A stretch of DNA of 24,550 nucleotides, from assembly GCA_002316315.1 (NCBI GenBank), contig DCDG01000010.1:1-24550 (forward strand), read 5' to 3'. Each line of letters opens with the position of its first letter. Position 1 is the first letter of the stretch. Made by a program: the position numbers and the translations under genes. Source of the DNA: Candidatus Aminicenantes bacterium UBA1061. Lineage in GTDB: Bacteria; Acidobacteriota; Aminicenantia; Aminicenantales; Saccharicenantaceae. Of the stretch, positions 14,351 through 22,431 are shown one piece after another. Under the pieces are notes generated by a model. That model was not told the DNA's origin, ran no database searches, and saw nothing but the letters and a program-made list of their open reading frames with translations.

Positions 14351-16093
14351 ATGATTGAGACCAAAAAGGATACCAAAACCGATGACCAGATGACTGACGA
14401 AGATTATGAACGGTTGCTTGATCAGTATCATCTATCAGACCAGGAGCTAAATGCCGGGACTCTCATTAAGGGCCGGGTAGTCAAAAAGATTCCTGGTTAT
14501 TTACTGCTGGATATAGGGCATAAGACAGAGGGGGCTATTCCTCTCGAAGATTTCCGTGATCCAAAAGAATTTGAAGAAATTAAGCTTGGCGATGAAATTG
14601 AAGCCATGTTGGAAAAATCAAGGCCCCAGGATGGCTACTTTCTCCTGTCCAAAAAGAAAGCTGACATTCAGCGAGCCCTGGATCGTCTGGAAATGGCTTA
14701 CCGTGCCGGCAACTGGGTAACTGGCAAAGTTATAGCTAAAACCAGAAATGGCTTTACTGTTGATGTCGGCCTGCCCGCTTTCCTTCCTCAGGCTCATGCC
14801 GACCTAAAACCGCTCAAAGACCCTGATTCGCTTCTGGGCCAGACCCTTAAGTTTAAAATAATGAAATTTAACCGGAATGAAGAAGATGTTGTTCTGTCCA
14901 GGAAGCTCCTGTTGCAGGATGAAAGAGAAAGGAAAAAACGCCGGGTCTTCAGCCACCTGGTCAAAGGCGAGAAGATAAAAGGAGTGGTCAGATCTTTGAC
15001 CGGTTTTGGTGCATTTATTGATCTCGGCGGAGTGGAAGGTCTTCTCCATATTTCAGATATGAGCTGGGGAAAGATCAATCGCCCTTCTGAGCTATTTGAA
15101 GTCGGTCAGGAAGTGGAAGTCACCGTCCTCGATTTTAACGAGACTGAGGAAAAAATATCCTTAGGTTATAAGCAGCTGACTCCCGACCCCTGGCTCAGTG
15201 TTAAGGAAAAATACCGGCCCGGAACAAAAGTATCCGGTAAGGTAGTCAGCCTGACCGATTTTGGGGCTTTTGTTGAACTGGAAAAGGGAGTGGAGGGATT
15301 GGTCCATGTTTCTGATCTAACCTGGTCCAAAAAGATGGTCCATCCCAAAAAAGTCCTAACTGTTGGCCAGCAAGTGACTGTTCAGGTGCTAGAAGTCAAT
15401 CCTCAAACTCACCGTATTTCTCTCGGCCTGAAGCAAGCTACACCGCACCCGCTGGAGCTTTTTACACAAAAATATAATCCAGGGGCGAGGCTTAAGGGAA
15501 AGATTACCAGCCTGACTGACTTTGGAGCCTTTGTTCAGGTTGACCAGGATGTAGAAGGGCTCGTTCACATTTCCGATATTAGCTGGGAAAAAATAAAACA
15601 TCCCACAGAAAAATTAAAGCCTGGCGAAGAAATTGAAGTTGTTTTGCTTAATGTTGATCTGGAAAAACAAAAAGTTTCTCTAGGGATAAAACAGCTGGAA
15701 GGAGATATTTGGGAAGACTTTTTCTCCAGGCAGAAGGTCGGGGATATCATCAAAGTCAAAATTGTCAGAATTACTGATTTCGGCCTCTTCGCAGAAATAG
15801 TCCCGGGAATCGAAGGCGTGGTTTTCAATTCCGAGCTGGATGATAACCGCATTGAAAACGCAGCTGAAGCTTTTAAGATCGGCGAGGAAAGAATGGCCAA
15901 AATAATTAAGCTCAACCCTCAGGGTAGAAAGATCAGCCTGAGTTTTCGTCAGGCTCAGATGGAACAACAGAAAAAGGAATTTCAAAAATACCTGCAAGGG
16001 CAGAGCGACAGATTAACCCTGGGTGATCTGTTAAAAGAGCAGCTAAAAAACCTGTCCCCGAAGAATAACCACAAAAAGGAGGGCGAATCATGA
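14351..16093 (+). CDS. rpsA: 30S ribosomal protein S1
   Basis: 580 residues with six S1 (OB-fold) domains, starting near residues 25, 105, 195, 280, 365 and 455. Domains 3-6 carry the clear RNA-binding form (GFGAFIDLGGVEGLLHIS, then DFGAFVELEKGVEGLVH and further copies). Domains 1 and 2 are more divergent, as expected for the ribosome-binding part. S1 helps load mRNA onto the 30S subunit. The frame is open back to 14258, but ATG 14351, 10 bases after AGGAG, fits the family N-terminus (acidic leader before LIKGRVVKKIPGYLLLDIG). The stop overlaps the next start as ATGA, so HU is translationally coupled. Confidence 0.95.
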   Translation: MIETKKDTKTDDQMTDEDYERLLDQYHLSDQELNAGTLIKGRVVKKIPGYLLLDIGHKTEGAIPLEDFRDPKEFEEIKLGDEIEAMLEKSRPQDGYFLLSKKKADIQRALDRLEMAYRAGNWVTGKVIAKTRNGFTVDVGLPAFLPQAHADLKPLKDPDSLLGQTLKFKIMKFNRNEEDVVLSRKLLLQDERERKKRRVFSHLVKGEKIKGVVRSLTGFGAFIDLGGVEGLLHISDMSWGKINRPSELFEVGQEVEVTVLDFNETEEKISLGYKQLTPDPWLSVKEKYRPGTKVSGKVVSLTDFGAFVELEKGVEGLVHVSDLTWSKKMVHPKKVLTVGQQVTVQVLEVNPQTHRISLGLKQATPHPLELFTQKYNPGARLKGKITSLTDFGAFVQVDQDVEGLVHISDISWEKIKHPTEKLKPGEEIEVVLLNVDLEKQKVSLGIKQLEGDIWEDFFSRQKVGDIIKVKIVRITDFGLFAEIVPGIEGVVFNSELDDNRIENAAEAFKIGEERMAKIIKLNPQGRKISLSFRQAQMEQQKKEFQKYLQGQSDRLTLGDLLKEQLKNLSPKNNHKKEGES

Positions 16094-16374
16094 TTAAAGC
16101 CGACCTGGTAGATTCTGTTGCCCGTAAACTTAATATTTCCAAACAGGAAGCAGAAACTGGGGTCAATCTCTTTTTTGAAGTCATCAAGGAGGCTTTAATT
16201 CAGGGCGAAGAAATTGAAATCCGGGGCTTCGGCAGTTTCCGTTTCAGACAGCGCGCTCCGAGAGCAGGACGAAACCCCAGAACTGGCGAGATGGTGAAGG
16301 TACCGCCAAAAAAGGTGTTATATTTTAAGCCTTCCAAGCTACTCAGGGAAGCCCTGAATCACCAGAAAAAATAA
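16090..16374 (+). CDS. HU/IHF-family DNA-binding protein
   Basis: 94 residues. It starts MIKADLVDSVARKLNISKQE and has the DNA-bending arm with the signature GFGSFRFRQRAPRAGRNPRT and the conserved Pro in RNPRTGE. This family wraps and bends DNA as a dimer. The position right behind rpsA matches the rpsA-ihfB order of proteobacteria, so an IHF-beta-like role is possible, but sequence alone does not separate HU from IHF here. AAGGAGGG precedes ATG 16090, which overlaps the rpsA stop. Confidence 0.93.
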   Translation: MIKADLVDSVARKLNISKQEAETGVNLFFEVIKEALIQGEEIEIRGFGSFRFRQRAPRAGRNPRTGEMVKVPPKKVLYFKPSKLLREALNHQKK

Positions 16375-16379
16375 TTACC

Positions 16380-16883
16380 ATGAAATACTGCACAGCACCC
16401 TGGAGACAGGCTTATGTTCAAAAGGCGGCCAAAATGAAGGGTTGTATCTTCTGTGATGCTCTGAAACAAAAAAACGACGAGCAGGCCTTAATTCTTTACC
16501 GTGGCCAGTATAATTTTGTGCTTGTCAACCGCTTTCCTTACACCACCGGACACCTGATGATTGCTCCTTATCGCCACCTGGCCGAGCTGGACCGAGCTCC
16601 GCTGGAAATCCTGCAGGAAGCTACCGGCCTGGTGCCAACGGCAATTCGAATCTTAAAAAAGGCTTACCGACCTCACGGCTTTAATCTCGGGATGAACCTT
16701 GGACAGAGTGCTGGAGCCGGTGTGGCCGATCATTTTCACCTTCATCTTGTGCCACGCTGGACAGGCGATTCCAATTTCATGCCAATTATTGGCGACACTA
16801 GAGTCTTTTGTGAGGATCTGCAGACCACTTACCAGCGCCTGAAACCATATTTTGCCCGTGAAGAAAAGAAACAGGAGAAATAA
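16380..16883 (+). CDS. HIT-domain protein, AP4A phosphorylase-like
   Basis: 167 residues. The histidine triad is complete: DHFHLHLVPRW with His118, His120 and His122. The N-terminus (APWRQAYV, then GCIFC) and the tail (DSNFMPIIGDTRV) fit the subgroup of mycobacterial diadenosine tetraphosphate phosphorylase rather than the shorter HINT proteins. The two cysteines in CIFC may bind zinc. It would act on dinucleoside polyphosphates in the cytosol. The gene is 5 bases after HU and 3 bases before the PpiD-like gene, so it is part of the same operon. ATG 16380 keeps the conserved APWR start; no strong ribosome site is seen. Confidence 0.9.
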   Translation: MKYCTAPWRQAYVQKAAKMKGCIFCDALKQKNDEQALILYRGQYNFVLVNRFPYTTGHLMIAPYRHLAELDRAPLEILQEATGLVPTAIRILKKAYRPHGFNLGMNLGQSAGAGVADHFHLHLVPRWTGDSNFMPIIGDTRVFCEDLQTTYQRLKPYFAREEKKQEK

Positions 16884-16886
16884 ACC

Positions 16887-18809
16887 ATGCTCAAAACTAT
16901 GCGTAAGAACTTAAAATCCCTAAGCCCCATACTCTGGATCGTTATTGCGACTTTTATCATAGCTATTTTTGCCGTTTGGGGAGGTGCTGGACGTTTAGGG
17001 GAATCACGGCAGGCTAATTCCATAATTCAGGTCGGAAGTCACGAACTGACTACCCAGGAATTTGCCCAGATTCTTCAGCAGAGAATTACCATCATGAAGA
17101 ATCAATATCCTGAATTAAAAGCTGATTTGATCCGGCAGTTAAACCTGCACCAGCAAATCCTGCAACAATTGGTTCAACAATATCTGCTCCTCGATATTGC
17201 CAGAGAGATGGGACTTAAAGCCAGCGATAAAGAAATCCAGCAGAAAATTGTTTCTTATCCGGTATTCCAGAGGGAGGGCAAATTTGTCGGTTTTAAAGAA
17301 TACCAGCAAATTCTCGACTGGAATCATATTCCCGTTCAAAAGTTTGAACAGAGCCTGGCCGAAGAAATTCTCCTGGAAAAAGTAACCAGATTGCTGACTG
17401 CCGGTTGCACCGTGAGTGAAAATGAAGTCTGGGAAAATTATAAAAATCAAAATGAGACAGCCAAAATTGAATATCTGGTGGTAACCATTGACAAAATCCA
17501 GTTAGATTCCAATCCTTCTGAAAACGAGCTCCAGAGTTACTTCGAGCAGAACAAGCAGAAATACCGGGTGCCTGAAAGACGCCAGGGAAAATATGTTTTT
17601 CTAAAAATTGACGATTTGAAAAAAGAAATCACTGTTTCAGATGGAGAGATTGAAAAGTATTACAAAGATAATATCAATCAGTTTAAAGAGCCGGCTAAAA
17701 TAAAAGTAAGCCGGATTTACCTGCCCTATAGTGAGGCTGATAAACAGCAGATTCTCAATCAGGGTGAACAATTGAAAGGCCACTTAAGCGAGGGCGAGGA
17801 TTTTGGCCTGTTAGCCCGAACTTATTCCAAAGATGACCGGGCGAGCAATGGCGGGGATTGGGGCTATTATGACTGGCAAAGCCTCTCATCAACCGAACTC
17901 GAAGCCATTAACCAACTCGAAGCGGGTCAGATATCGGGAGTAATTGATCTCGGGGAAGGTGTGGCTATTCTTAAGGTCACAGAAAAAATGCCAGAAATTA
18001 CCAGGTCCCTGGCTGAAGTCAAGGCCATGATCCAGAATCATCTTCAGGAGGAGAAGGCACGAGACAAGGTCTCTCAACGGATGGAAAATCTGGCCAAAGT
18101 CGCCAGAAAAGCCAGGAATCTCGAGGAGGCAGCCAGAAGAGAAGGACTGAGCATTCAGGACACCGGCTGGCTTAAGAACGGCGATCCGTTGCCAGGAGTT
18201 GATTCATCCGGAGTCATCAGCCAGGCACTTTTTGAACTTAAAGAAGGAGAGATCTCGTCTCCTATTTTCACTTACGAGAGCGTAGCCGTAGTTCAGTTTA
18301 CCCAGAAAGACCTGGAACATCAGGCCAGCCTGGAAGAAATCAGAACTCATGTTCTGGAAGATTTGATCAAGGAGAAAAAAAGAGAACTGGCCCAGGCCAG
18401 GCTTAATTCTATCCGTCTTTCCCAGGAAACTAACTGGGAAGAGGTGGCAAGAATCAACAATCTTGAATATAAGATAGTCGAAACCTATAAACACGGCCAG
18501 TATCTCAGTCTGATAGATGAAGCAGCCGAATTGGAACAGCTGGTTTTCTCTCTACCACTCAACCAGGTCAGTGAGCCGATATCCGTCGGCAATGGTTATG
18601 CTGTGGTTAGAGTTCTAGACAGGAAAGAAGTCTCCAGAGAGGACTTTGAAAAAGTTAAGGGTGAAGAAATGGCTAAAGCCCTGAGCGATGCTCAGGAAAT
18701 GTTTCTTTATAGTTACCTCCAGAAAGCTATCCAGGAAAGGAAAGTTAAGGTAAATTACGATCTGTTCAGCAAGACAGCTGATGAGGTTTTGAACCGCTTC
18801 GGCGAATAA
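16887..18809 (+). CDS. SurA/PpiD-like periplasmic folding chaperone (parvulin)
   Basis: 640 residues. One N-terminal membrane helix (about 14-32, LWIVIATFIIAIFAVWGG) anchors the protein; the rest should lie in the periplasm. A SurA-type N-terminal chaperone region (about 40-180, with the family-like QVGSHELTTQEFAQ) is followed by a clear PpiC rotamase domain (about 268-370, IKVSRIYLP, then FGLLARTYSKDDRASNGGDWG). More divergent PpiC-like segments follow (about 430-475 and 545-580, QVSEPISVGNGYAVVRV). The layout matches PpiD/SurA proteins that help outer-membrane proteins fold. It is the last gene of the rpsA-HU-HIT cluster, with a GGAG site. A 61-base gap separates it from the OPT gene. Confidence 0.9.
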   Translation: MLKTMRKNLKSLSPILWIVIATFIIAIFAVWGGAGRLGESRQANSIIQVGSHELTTQEFAQILQQRITIMKNQYPELKADLIRQLNLHQQILQQLVQQYLLLDIAREMGLKASDKEIQQKIVSYPVFQREGKFVGFKEYQQILDWNHIPVQKFEQSLAEEILLEKVTRLLTAGCTVSENEVWENYKNQNETAKIEYLVVTIDKIQLDSNPSENELQSYFEQNKQKYRVPERRQGKYVFLKIDDLKKEITVSDGEIEKYYKDNINQFKEPAKIKVSRIYLPYSEADKQQILNQGEQLKGHLSEGEDFGLLARTYSKDDRASNGGDWGYYDWQSLSSTELEAINQLEAGQISGVIDLGEGVAILKVTEKMPEITRSLAEVKAMIQNHLQEEKARDKVSQRMENLAKVARKARNLEEAARREGLSIQDTGWLKNGDPLPGVDSSGVISQALFELKEGEISSPIFTYESVAVVQFTQKDLEHQASLEEIRTHVLEDLIKEKKRELAQARLNSIRLSQETNWEEVARINNLEYKIVETYKHGQYLSLIDEAAELEQLVFSLPLNQVSEPISVGNGYAVVRVLDRKEVSREDFEKVKGEEMAKALSDAQEMFLYSYLQKAIQERKVKVNYDLFSKTADEVLNRFGE

Positions 18810-18870
18810 GCAAGCAGAGATTTAATTCCATCTGATCATAGACTGAACATTTAGTAAAAAAGGAGGGCAA

Positions 18871-20877
18871 ATGGAAGAGAAGAAAGGAACTCTGCCACCT
18901 GAGGCTTATCGTCCGCTAGCTCCCGGAGAAAAATACCGGCCTCTTGTTCCCCCGGAAAAGATTATTCCTGAAGTTACCACCCGTTCAGTTCTATGGGGCC
19001 TGGTTATGGCTCTCTTATTTACTTTTTCTATGGCCTATCTGGGCCTTAAAGTCGGCACAGTGCCCGAAGCTGCTATTCCCATCGCTATCTTAGCTGTCGG
19101 CATTGGCTACACATATTCCAGAAAAAACACCATTCTGGAAAACGTTATTATTCAGTCGATAGGCGCAGCTTCCGGGGCTCTGGTGGCCGGGGCTATTTTT
19201 ACCATTCCCGCCCTGTTCATCATTGGTTTGCCGATTGATATTTTTAAGATATTTCTGTCAACCTTTCTGGGCGGCTGTCTGGGTATTTTATTCCTGATTC
19301 CTCTCCGCCGCTATTTTTGTGTCGAACAACATGGAAAACTGCCTTTTCCTGAAGCTACCGTCACAACTGAGATTCTTGTTTCGAGTGAGGGCGGAAAAGA
19401 TCAGGCTAAGCCCTTGATACTGGGCGTGGTTGTAGCCAGTATATATGAATTTCTGGCCATTGGTGTCAGGTTGTGGAATGAAGTTATAACTTTCCGCTTT
19501 ATTCCTTTCATGGACAGGCTGGCTGAAAAAACTAAGATGGTTCTGAAAATAGATGCTCTGTCTGCTTTTCTTGGCCTCGGCTATGTTATTGGCTTTCGTT
19601 ATAACGCTATCATTGTGGCTGGTGGACTGCTGTCTCATTTCGCCTTCATCCCTGTTATCTGGTTTTTAGGTCAGCATTTTCCTCAAGCTATTTATCCCGG
19701 CACGATTCCTATTGGCCAGATGTCTGAAGTGCAGATATTTAACACTTACGTCCGGAATATCGGCATTGGCGCCATTTTTATGGCTGGAATTATAAGCATC
19801 ATTAAATCGATGCCGATCATGATTAAATCTTTCTCGCTTGGCTTCAAAGAAATCCTCAAAGGCAAGAAAGCCGGAGAAGTAAGTGAGACCCCGAGAACCG
19901 ACCGCGACCTCAAGATGTCAACGATTATCATGGGCATTATTCTAACGACGGTCGCTCTCTTTTTCTATTTCCTCTGGATATCCAATCTTAAATTTGCTCT
20001 CATCGGTGTGGCTATTTGCTTGCTTTTATCTTTTCTTTTTACCACCGTCGCTGCCAATGCTATCGCTATTGTCGGAACCAATCCGGTCTCAGGCATGACT
20101 CTAATCACCATTATTCTTTCCAGCGTCATTTTGATTGGTGCCGGATTGTCTGGGCAGGAAGGAATGGCCGTGGCCCTACTCATCGGAGCAGTAGTTTGCA
20201 CAGCTCTATCTGTTTCCGGTAGTTTTATTACTGACCTGAAAATCGGCTACTGGATTGGGGCTACTCCACGCAATCAGGAGAGATTAAAATTCGCCGGTAT
20301 TTTCGTCTCAGCCCTGACGGTTGGCATTGCTATTTTTATTCTTGACAGGGCTTTTTCTTTTCAAAGTGGAACATTAGCTGCCCCTCAGGCCAATTTGATG
20401 GCCGCCGTCATTAAATCCATGATGTCCAGAGAGCCCGTCACCTGGCTGCTGTATGGTGTCGGAGTAGCGGTAGCCATCGTCGCTGAATTATCTGCCCTTC
20501 CGCCTCTACCCTTGGCTCTTGGCATGTATCTTCCGCTTCATCTGACTACCCCACTGCTGGTCGGCGGTTTTCTCTCTCACCTGGTCAAGAAATCGACCAA
20601 GGATAAAGAATTGGCTGAAAGAAGGCATAATCGAGGTACTTTAATTTCCTCCGGGTTTATTGCCGGGGGAGCCTTGATGGGTATTGTCCTGGCCGTCCTT
20701 AAACTGGCCAAAATTGATCACTACGTCAGTCTGGGTATTCCGATGGTGCTGGAAAATGGTAAATGGGTTGATGGCCAACCCGCCGGTTGGTTTGCCCAGT
20801 ATGGCGAGATTATCAGCCTCGTTGTGTTTATCATGCTGATAGCTTTCGTCTATCGGGAAGCAAAAAAGAAAAAATGA
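18871..20877 (+). CDS. OPT-family oligopeptide transporter
   Basis: 668 residues with about 14-16 membrane helices. The family motif is present in AIVGTNPVSGMTLIT, and the start (SVLWGLVMALLFTFSMAYLGLKVGTVPEA) fits the bacterial OPT group. These proteins import oligopeptides or related ligands by proton coupling; the substrate cannot be read from the sequence. A very good ribosome site (AAGGAGG) precedes ATG 18871. The aminopeptidase gene follows after 21 bases, which supports a role in peptide use. No clear promoter is seen in the short gap before it, so it may be read through from the upstream genes. Confidence 0.93.
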   Translation: MEEKKGTLPPEAYRPLAPGEKYRPLVPPEKIIPEVTTRSVLWGLVMALLFTFSMAYLGLKVGTVPEAAIPIAILAVGIGYTYSRKNTILENVIIQSIGAASGALVAGAIFTIPALFIIGLPIDIFKIFLSTFLGGCLGILFLIPLRRYFCVEQHGKLPFPEATVTTEILVSSEGGKDQAKPLILGVVVASIYEFLAIGVRLWNEVITFRFIPFMDRLAEKTKMVLKIDALSAFLGLGYVIGFRYNAIIVAGGLLSHFAFIPVIWFLGQHFPQAIYPGTIPIGQMSEVQIFNTYVRNIGIGAIFMAGIISIIKSMPIMIKSFSLGFKEILKGKKAGEVSETPRTDRDLKMSTIIMGIILTTVALFFYFLWISNLKFALIGVAICLLLSFLFTTVAANAIAIVGTNPVSGMTLITIILSSVILIGAGLSGQEGMAVALLIGAVVCTALSVSGSFITDLKIGYWIGATPRNQERLKFAGIFVSALTVGIAIFILDRAFSFQSGTLAAPQANLMAAVIKSMMSREPVTWLLYGVGVAVAIVAELSALPPLPLALGMYLPLHLTTPLLVGGFLSHLVKKSTKDKELAERRHNRGTLISSGFIAGGALMGIVLAVLKLAKIDHYVSLGIPMVLENGKWVDGQPAGWFAQYGEIISLVVFIMLIAFVYREAKKKK

Positions 20878-20898
20878 TTAATAGAAAGGGAGGCAACA

Positions 20899-21846
20899 AT
20901 GAAAGCCAATAAACTTTATCAGGCAGCAGAAAAAGCTATTTTCCAATCAATAAAATTAAGGGTTGGAGAAAGCTTTCTTCTGGTCACAGACCGGCAGAAA
21001 CTGGAAATAGCGGAAGCTCTGGCCTTTTACGCTAAAAAAGCTGGAGCTGAAACAACCACCTACCTGATGACCGAAACTCTGCGGCCAATTACCGGTCCAA
21101 CCAAGTTATTCAAGCTTTTGACCGAAAAAACTCAGGCTATTGCCTATCTGCTTGAAAGCAGGATTGAAGAGAAGCCGTTCCGGAGTTTTATGGTCAGCCA
21201 GGGAAGCAAATACAGTCGGATATGCATGATGCCCGGCATCACCAGAGACATGATGGAAAGACTGGTCAACATTGACTTCGGTAAAATGAATGAATTCACT
21301 AATAAGGTTATCAGGGCGATGAAAGATGCGGAGCGGGTAATAGTTGAAAATGAGGCTGGTACTCATATCAGTTTCAGTGTTAAGGGGCGAAAATGGGAAA
21401 ATGATAATGGTGATATCAGCAAAAAGGGCAAACATGGAAATTTACCTGCCGGTGAAGCTTATACCTGTCCGGTAGAAGAGACTTTCAGCGGAAAACTGGT
21501 AATAAGCTTGATTGATGACAGGGTTGGCCAGGGTGAGATGGAATTTAAGGAAGGCAAGCTTATCCGCTATAAGGGTAAAGGGATTGAGGCTATCGTCAAA
21601 AATATCGGTTCCGACCGCACAGGTCTGATGATCGGTGAGTTTGGCATCGGGACCAACCCTGGTGCCCGGATTTGTCCCAACATGCTCGAAGCCGAAAAAG
21701 CCTTTGGCACCGCCCATTTTGCCATTGGCGACTCTTATGGTATTGGCAAGAATAAGAGTCAGCACCACTATGATGCTTTAATAGATAAGGCAACTATTAT
21801 CGCCAAAGGCAAATACATCGCCAAGAACGGGAAATATCTGATCTAA
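20899..21846 (+). CDS. M29-type aminopeptidase
   Basis: 315 residues, somewhat shorter than the about 370-410 of typical M29 (AmpS/PepS) enzymes; the shortening seems to be in the N-terminal half. The likely two-metal ligands are present: Glu in NLPAGEAYTCP, Glu in GEFGIGTNPGA, His in GTAHFAIGDSYG, and His and Asp in QHHYDALID. It should remove N-terminal residues from peptides in the cytosol. It lies 21 bases behind the OPT transporter with a good AGGGAGG site, which suggests import followed by hydrolysis of peptides. A weak hairpin with four Ts follows the gene. Confidence 0.85.
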   Translation: MKANKLYQAAEKAIFQSIKLRVGESFLLVTDRQKLEIAEALAFYAKKAGAETTTYLMTETLRPITGPTKLFKLLTEKTQAIAYLLESRIEEKPFRSFMVSQGSKYSRICMMPGITRDMMERLVNIDFGKMNEFTNKVIRAMKDAERVIVENEAGTHISFSVKGRKWENDNGDISKKGKHGNLPAGEAYTCPVEETFSGKLVISLIDDRVGQGEMEFKEGKLIRYKGKGIEAIVKNIGSDRTGLMIGEFGIGTNPGARICPNMLEAEKAFGTAHFAIGDSYGIGKNKSQHHYDALIDKATIIAKGKYIAKNGKYLI

Positions 21847-21881
21847 AAAGTAAACAGTTCTAGCCGGCTGACTTTTCTGAC

Positions 21882-21902
21882 GTCAACAAAAGTTGACTTT
21901 TA
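21882..21902 (+). terminator. Possible weak terminator after the aminopeptidase
   Basis: GTCAAC (21882-21887), loop AAAA, GTTGAC (21892-21897), then TTTTAG. The stem is only 6 bp, so this could instead be an operator-like palindrome. Confidence 0.35.
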
Positions 21903-22026
21903 GTACGGTGGATAATGGCCAAAGGGGGTGAGGTGAGACATTTTTTTATAAACTACGTCTTTATATATTGATGATTTCCTTTTGTCTATTTCGTCTATTA
22001 TTTATTCTTCTGTTACTTGTTTCAGG

Positions 22027-22048
22027 GATTAATCCATCCTACGGATTA
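22027..22048. promoter_or_regulatory. Inverted repeats upstream of the sigma-54-type promoter
   Basis: GGATTAATCC is a perfect 10-bp palindrome. Its right half AATCC also pairs with GGATT after a 7-base spacer (AATCC-atcctac-GGATT). The sites lie about 70-90 bases before the expected transcription start, the usual place for enhancer-binding activators of sigma-54 promoters. Role inferred from position. Confidence 0.4.
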
Positions 22049-22089
22049 TTTCTTTCGATTATGCAATTATTCAGAATCCGGGCAGCAGC

Positions 22090-22105
22090 TGGCATTGTTC
22101 TTGCT
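22090..22105 (+). promoter_or_regulatory. Sigma-54 (-24/-12) type promoter of the secreted peptide gene
   Basis: TGGCAT-TGTTC-TTGCT matches the sigma-54 consensus TGGCAC-N5-TTGCW with one mismatch in the -24 box and a perfect -12 box. The invariant GG (22091-22092) and GC (22103-22104) have exactly ten bases between them. Transcription would start near 22116, just ahead of the ribosome site at 22118-22125 and 16 bases before ATG 22132. Confidence 0.65.
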
Positions 22106-22131
22106 CTTTTGTCAGCTGAAAGGAGATGGCC

Positions 22132-22356
22132 ATGAAAAAACTCACTTCTCTGACACTGTCGCTTATTTTTATCCTGTCTATTTTCCTGTTTCTGCCTCAA
22201 GCTTCACAAGCTAGAATTCCAGCTGACCAATGCTGGGATAACTGGGAAAGATGCCGGGCCAGGGCTTTCCAGTCTGACCTGGAAACTGCCAGGACGACAT
22301 TGGCGTTGACCTCCTGTGATATAGGTCTGGGTAGATGCTTAATCTTAGGTAAGTGA
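22132..22356 (+). CDS. Small secreted twin-CX6C peptide
   Basis: 74 residues. Residues 1-27 are a signal peptide (MKKL start, core SLIFILSIFLFL, cleavage after ASQA). The 47-residue mature part has four cysteines in a symmetric pattern: C34-x6-C41 (CWDNWERC) and C62-x6-C69 (CDIGLGRC), separated by 20 residues rich in Arg, Ala and Thr. This suits a helical hairpin held by two disulfides. I do not recognise the family. ATG 22132 is 6 bases after GAAAGGAG; an ATG at 22126 touches that site and is unlikely. A sigma-54-type promoter precedes it and a strong terminator follows, so the peptide may be made in excess over the propeller and thioredoxin-like genes behind it. Confidence 0.75.
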   Translation: MKKLTSLTLSLIFILSIFLFLPQASQARIPADQCWDNWERCRARAFQSDLETARTTLALTSCDIGLGRCLILGK

Positions 22357-22365
22357 GGCAAGGTG

Positions 22366-22403
22366 GAGCCCCGGTTCCCTGAGGCCGGGGCTCTTTCTTA
22401 TTT
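22366..22403 (+). terminator. Intrinsic terminator or attenuator after the peptide gene
   Basis: GAGCCCCGG (22366-22374) pairs perfectly with CCGGGGCTC (22385-22393); a 10-base loop lies between, and TTTCTTATTT follows. It is the strongest intrinsic terminator seen in the window. Because the propeller gene begins 29 bases later with no clear promoter of its own, partial read-through is the likely mode. Confidence 0.8.
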
Positions 22404-22431
22404 AGTCGAATAAAATAAGGAGGTAAGTTTC

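Noticed and set aside
14794..15997. Several long minus-strand frames inside rpsA
   Set aside because: They are antisense shadows of the repeated S1 domains; no starts with ribosome sites and no domains.
21925..21969. Possible 12-codon leader peptide after AAAGGGGGTGAG
   Set aside because: A GTG-started micro-frame exists, but no attenuator structure or run of regulatory codons supports it.
22017..22214. 65-codon frame overlapping the secreted peptide gene in another frame
   Set aside because: It crosses the sigma-54-type promoter and most of the signal peptide region; the peptide frame has the ribosome site and a clear signal sequence.
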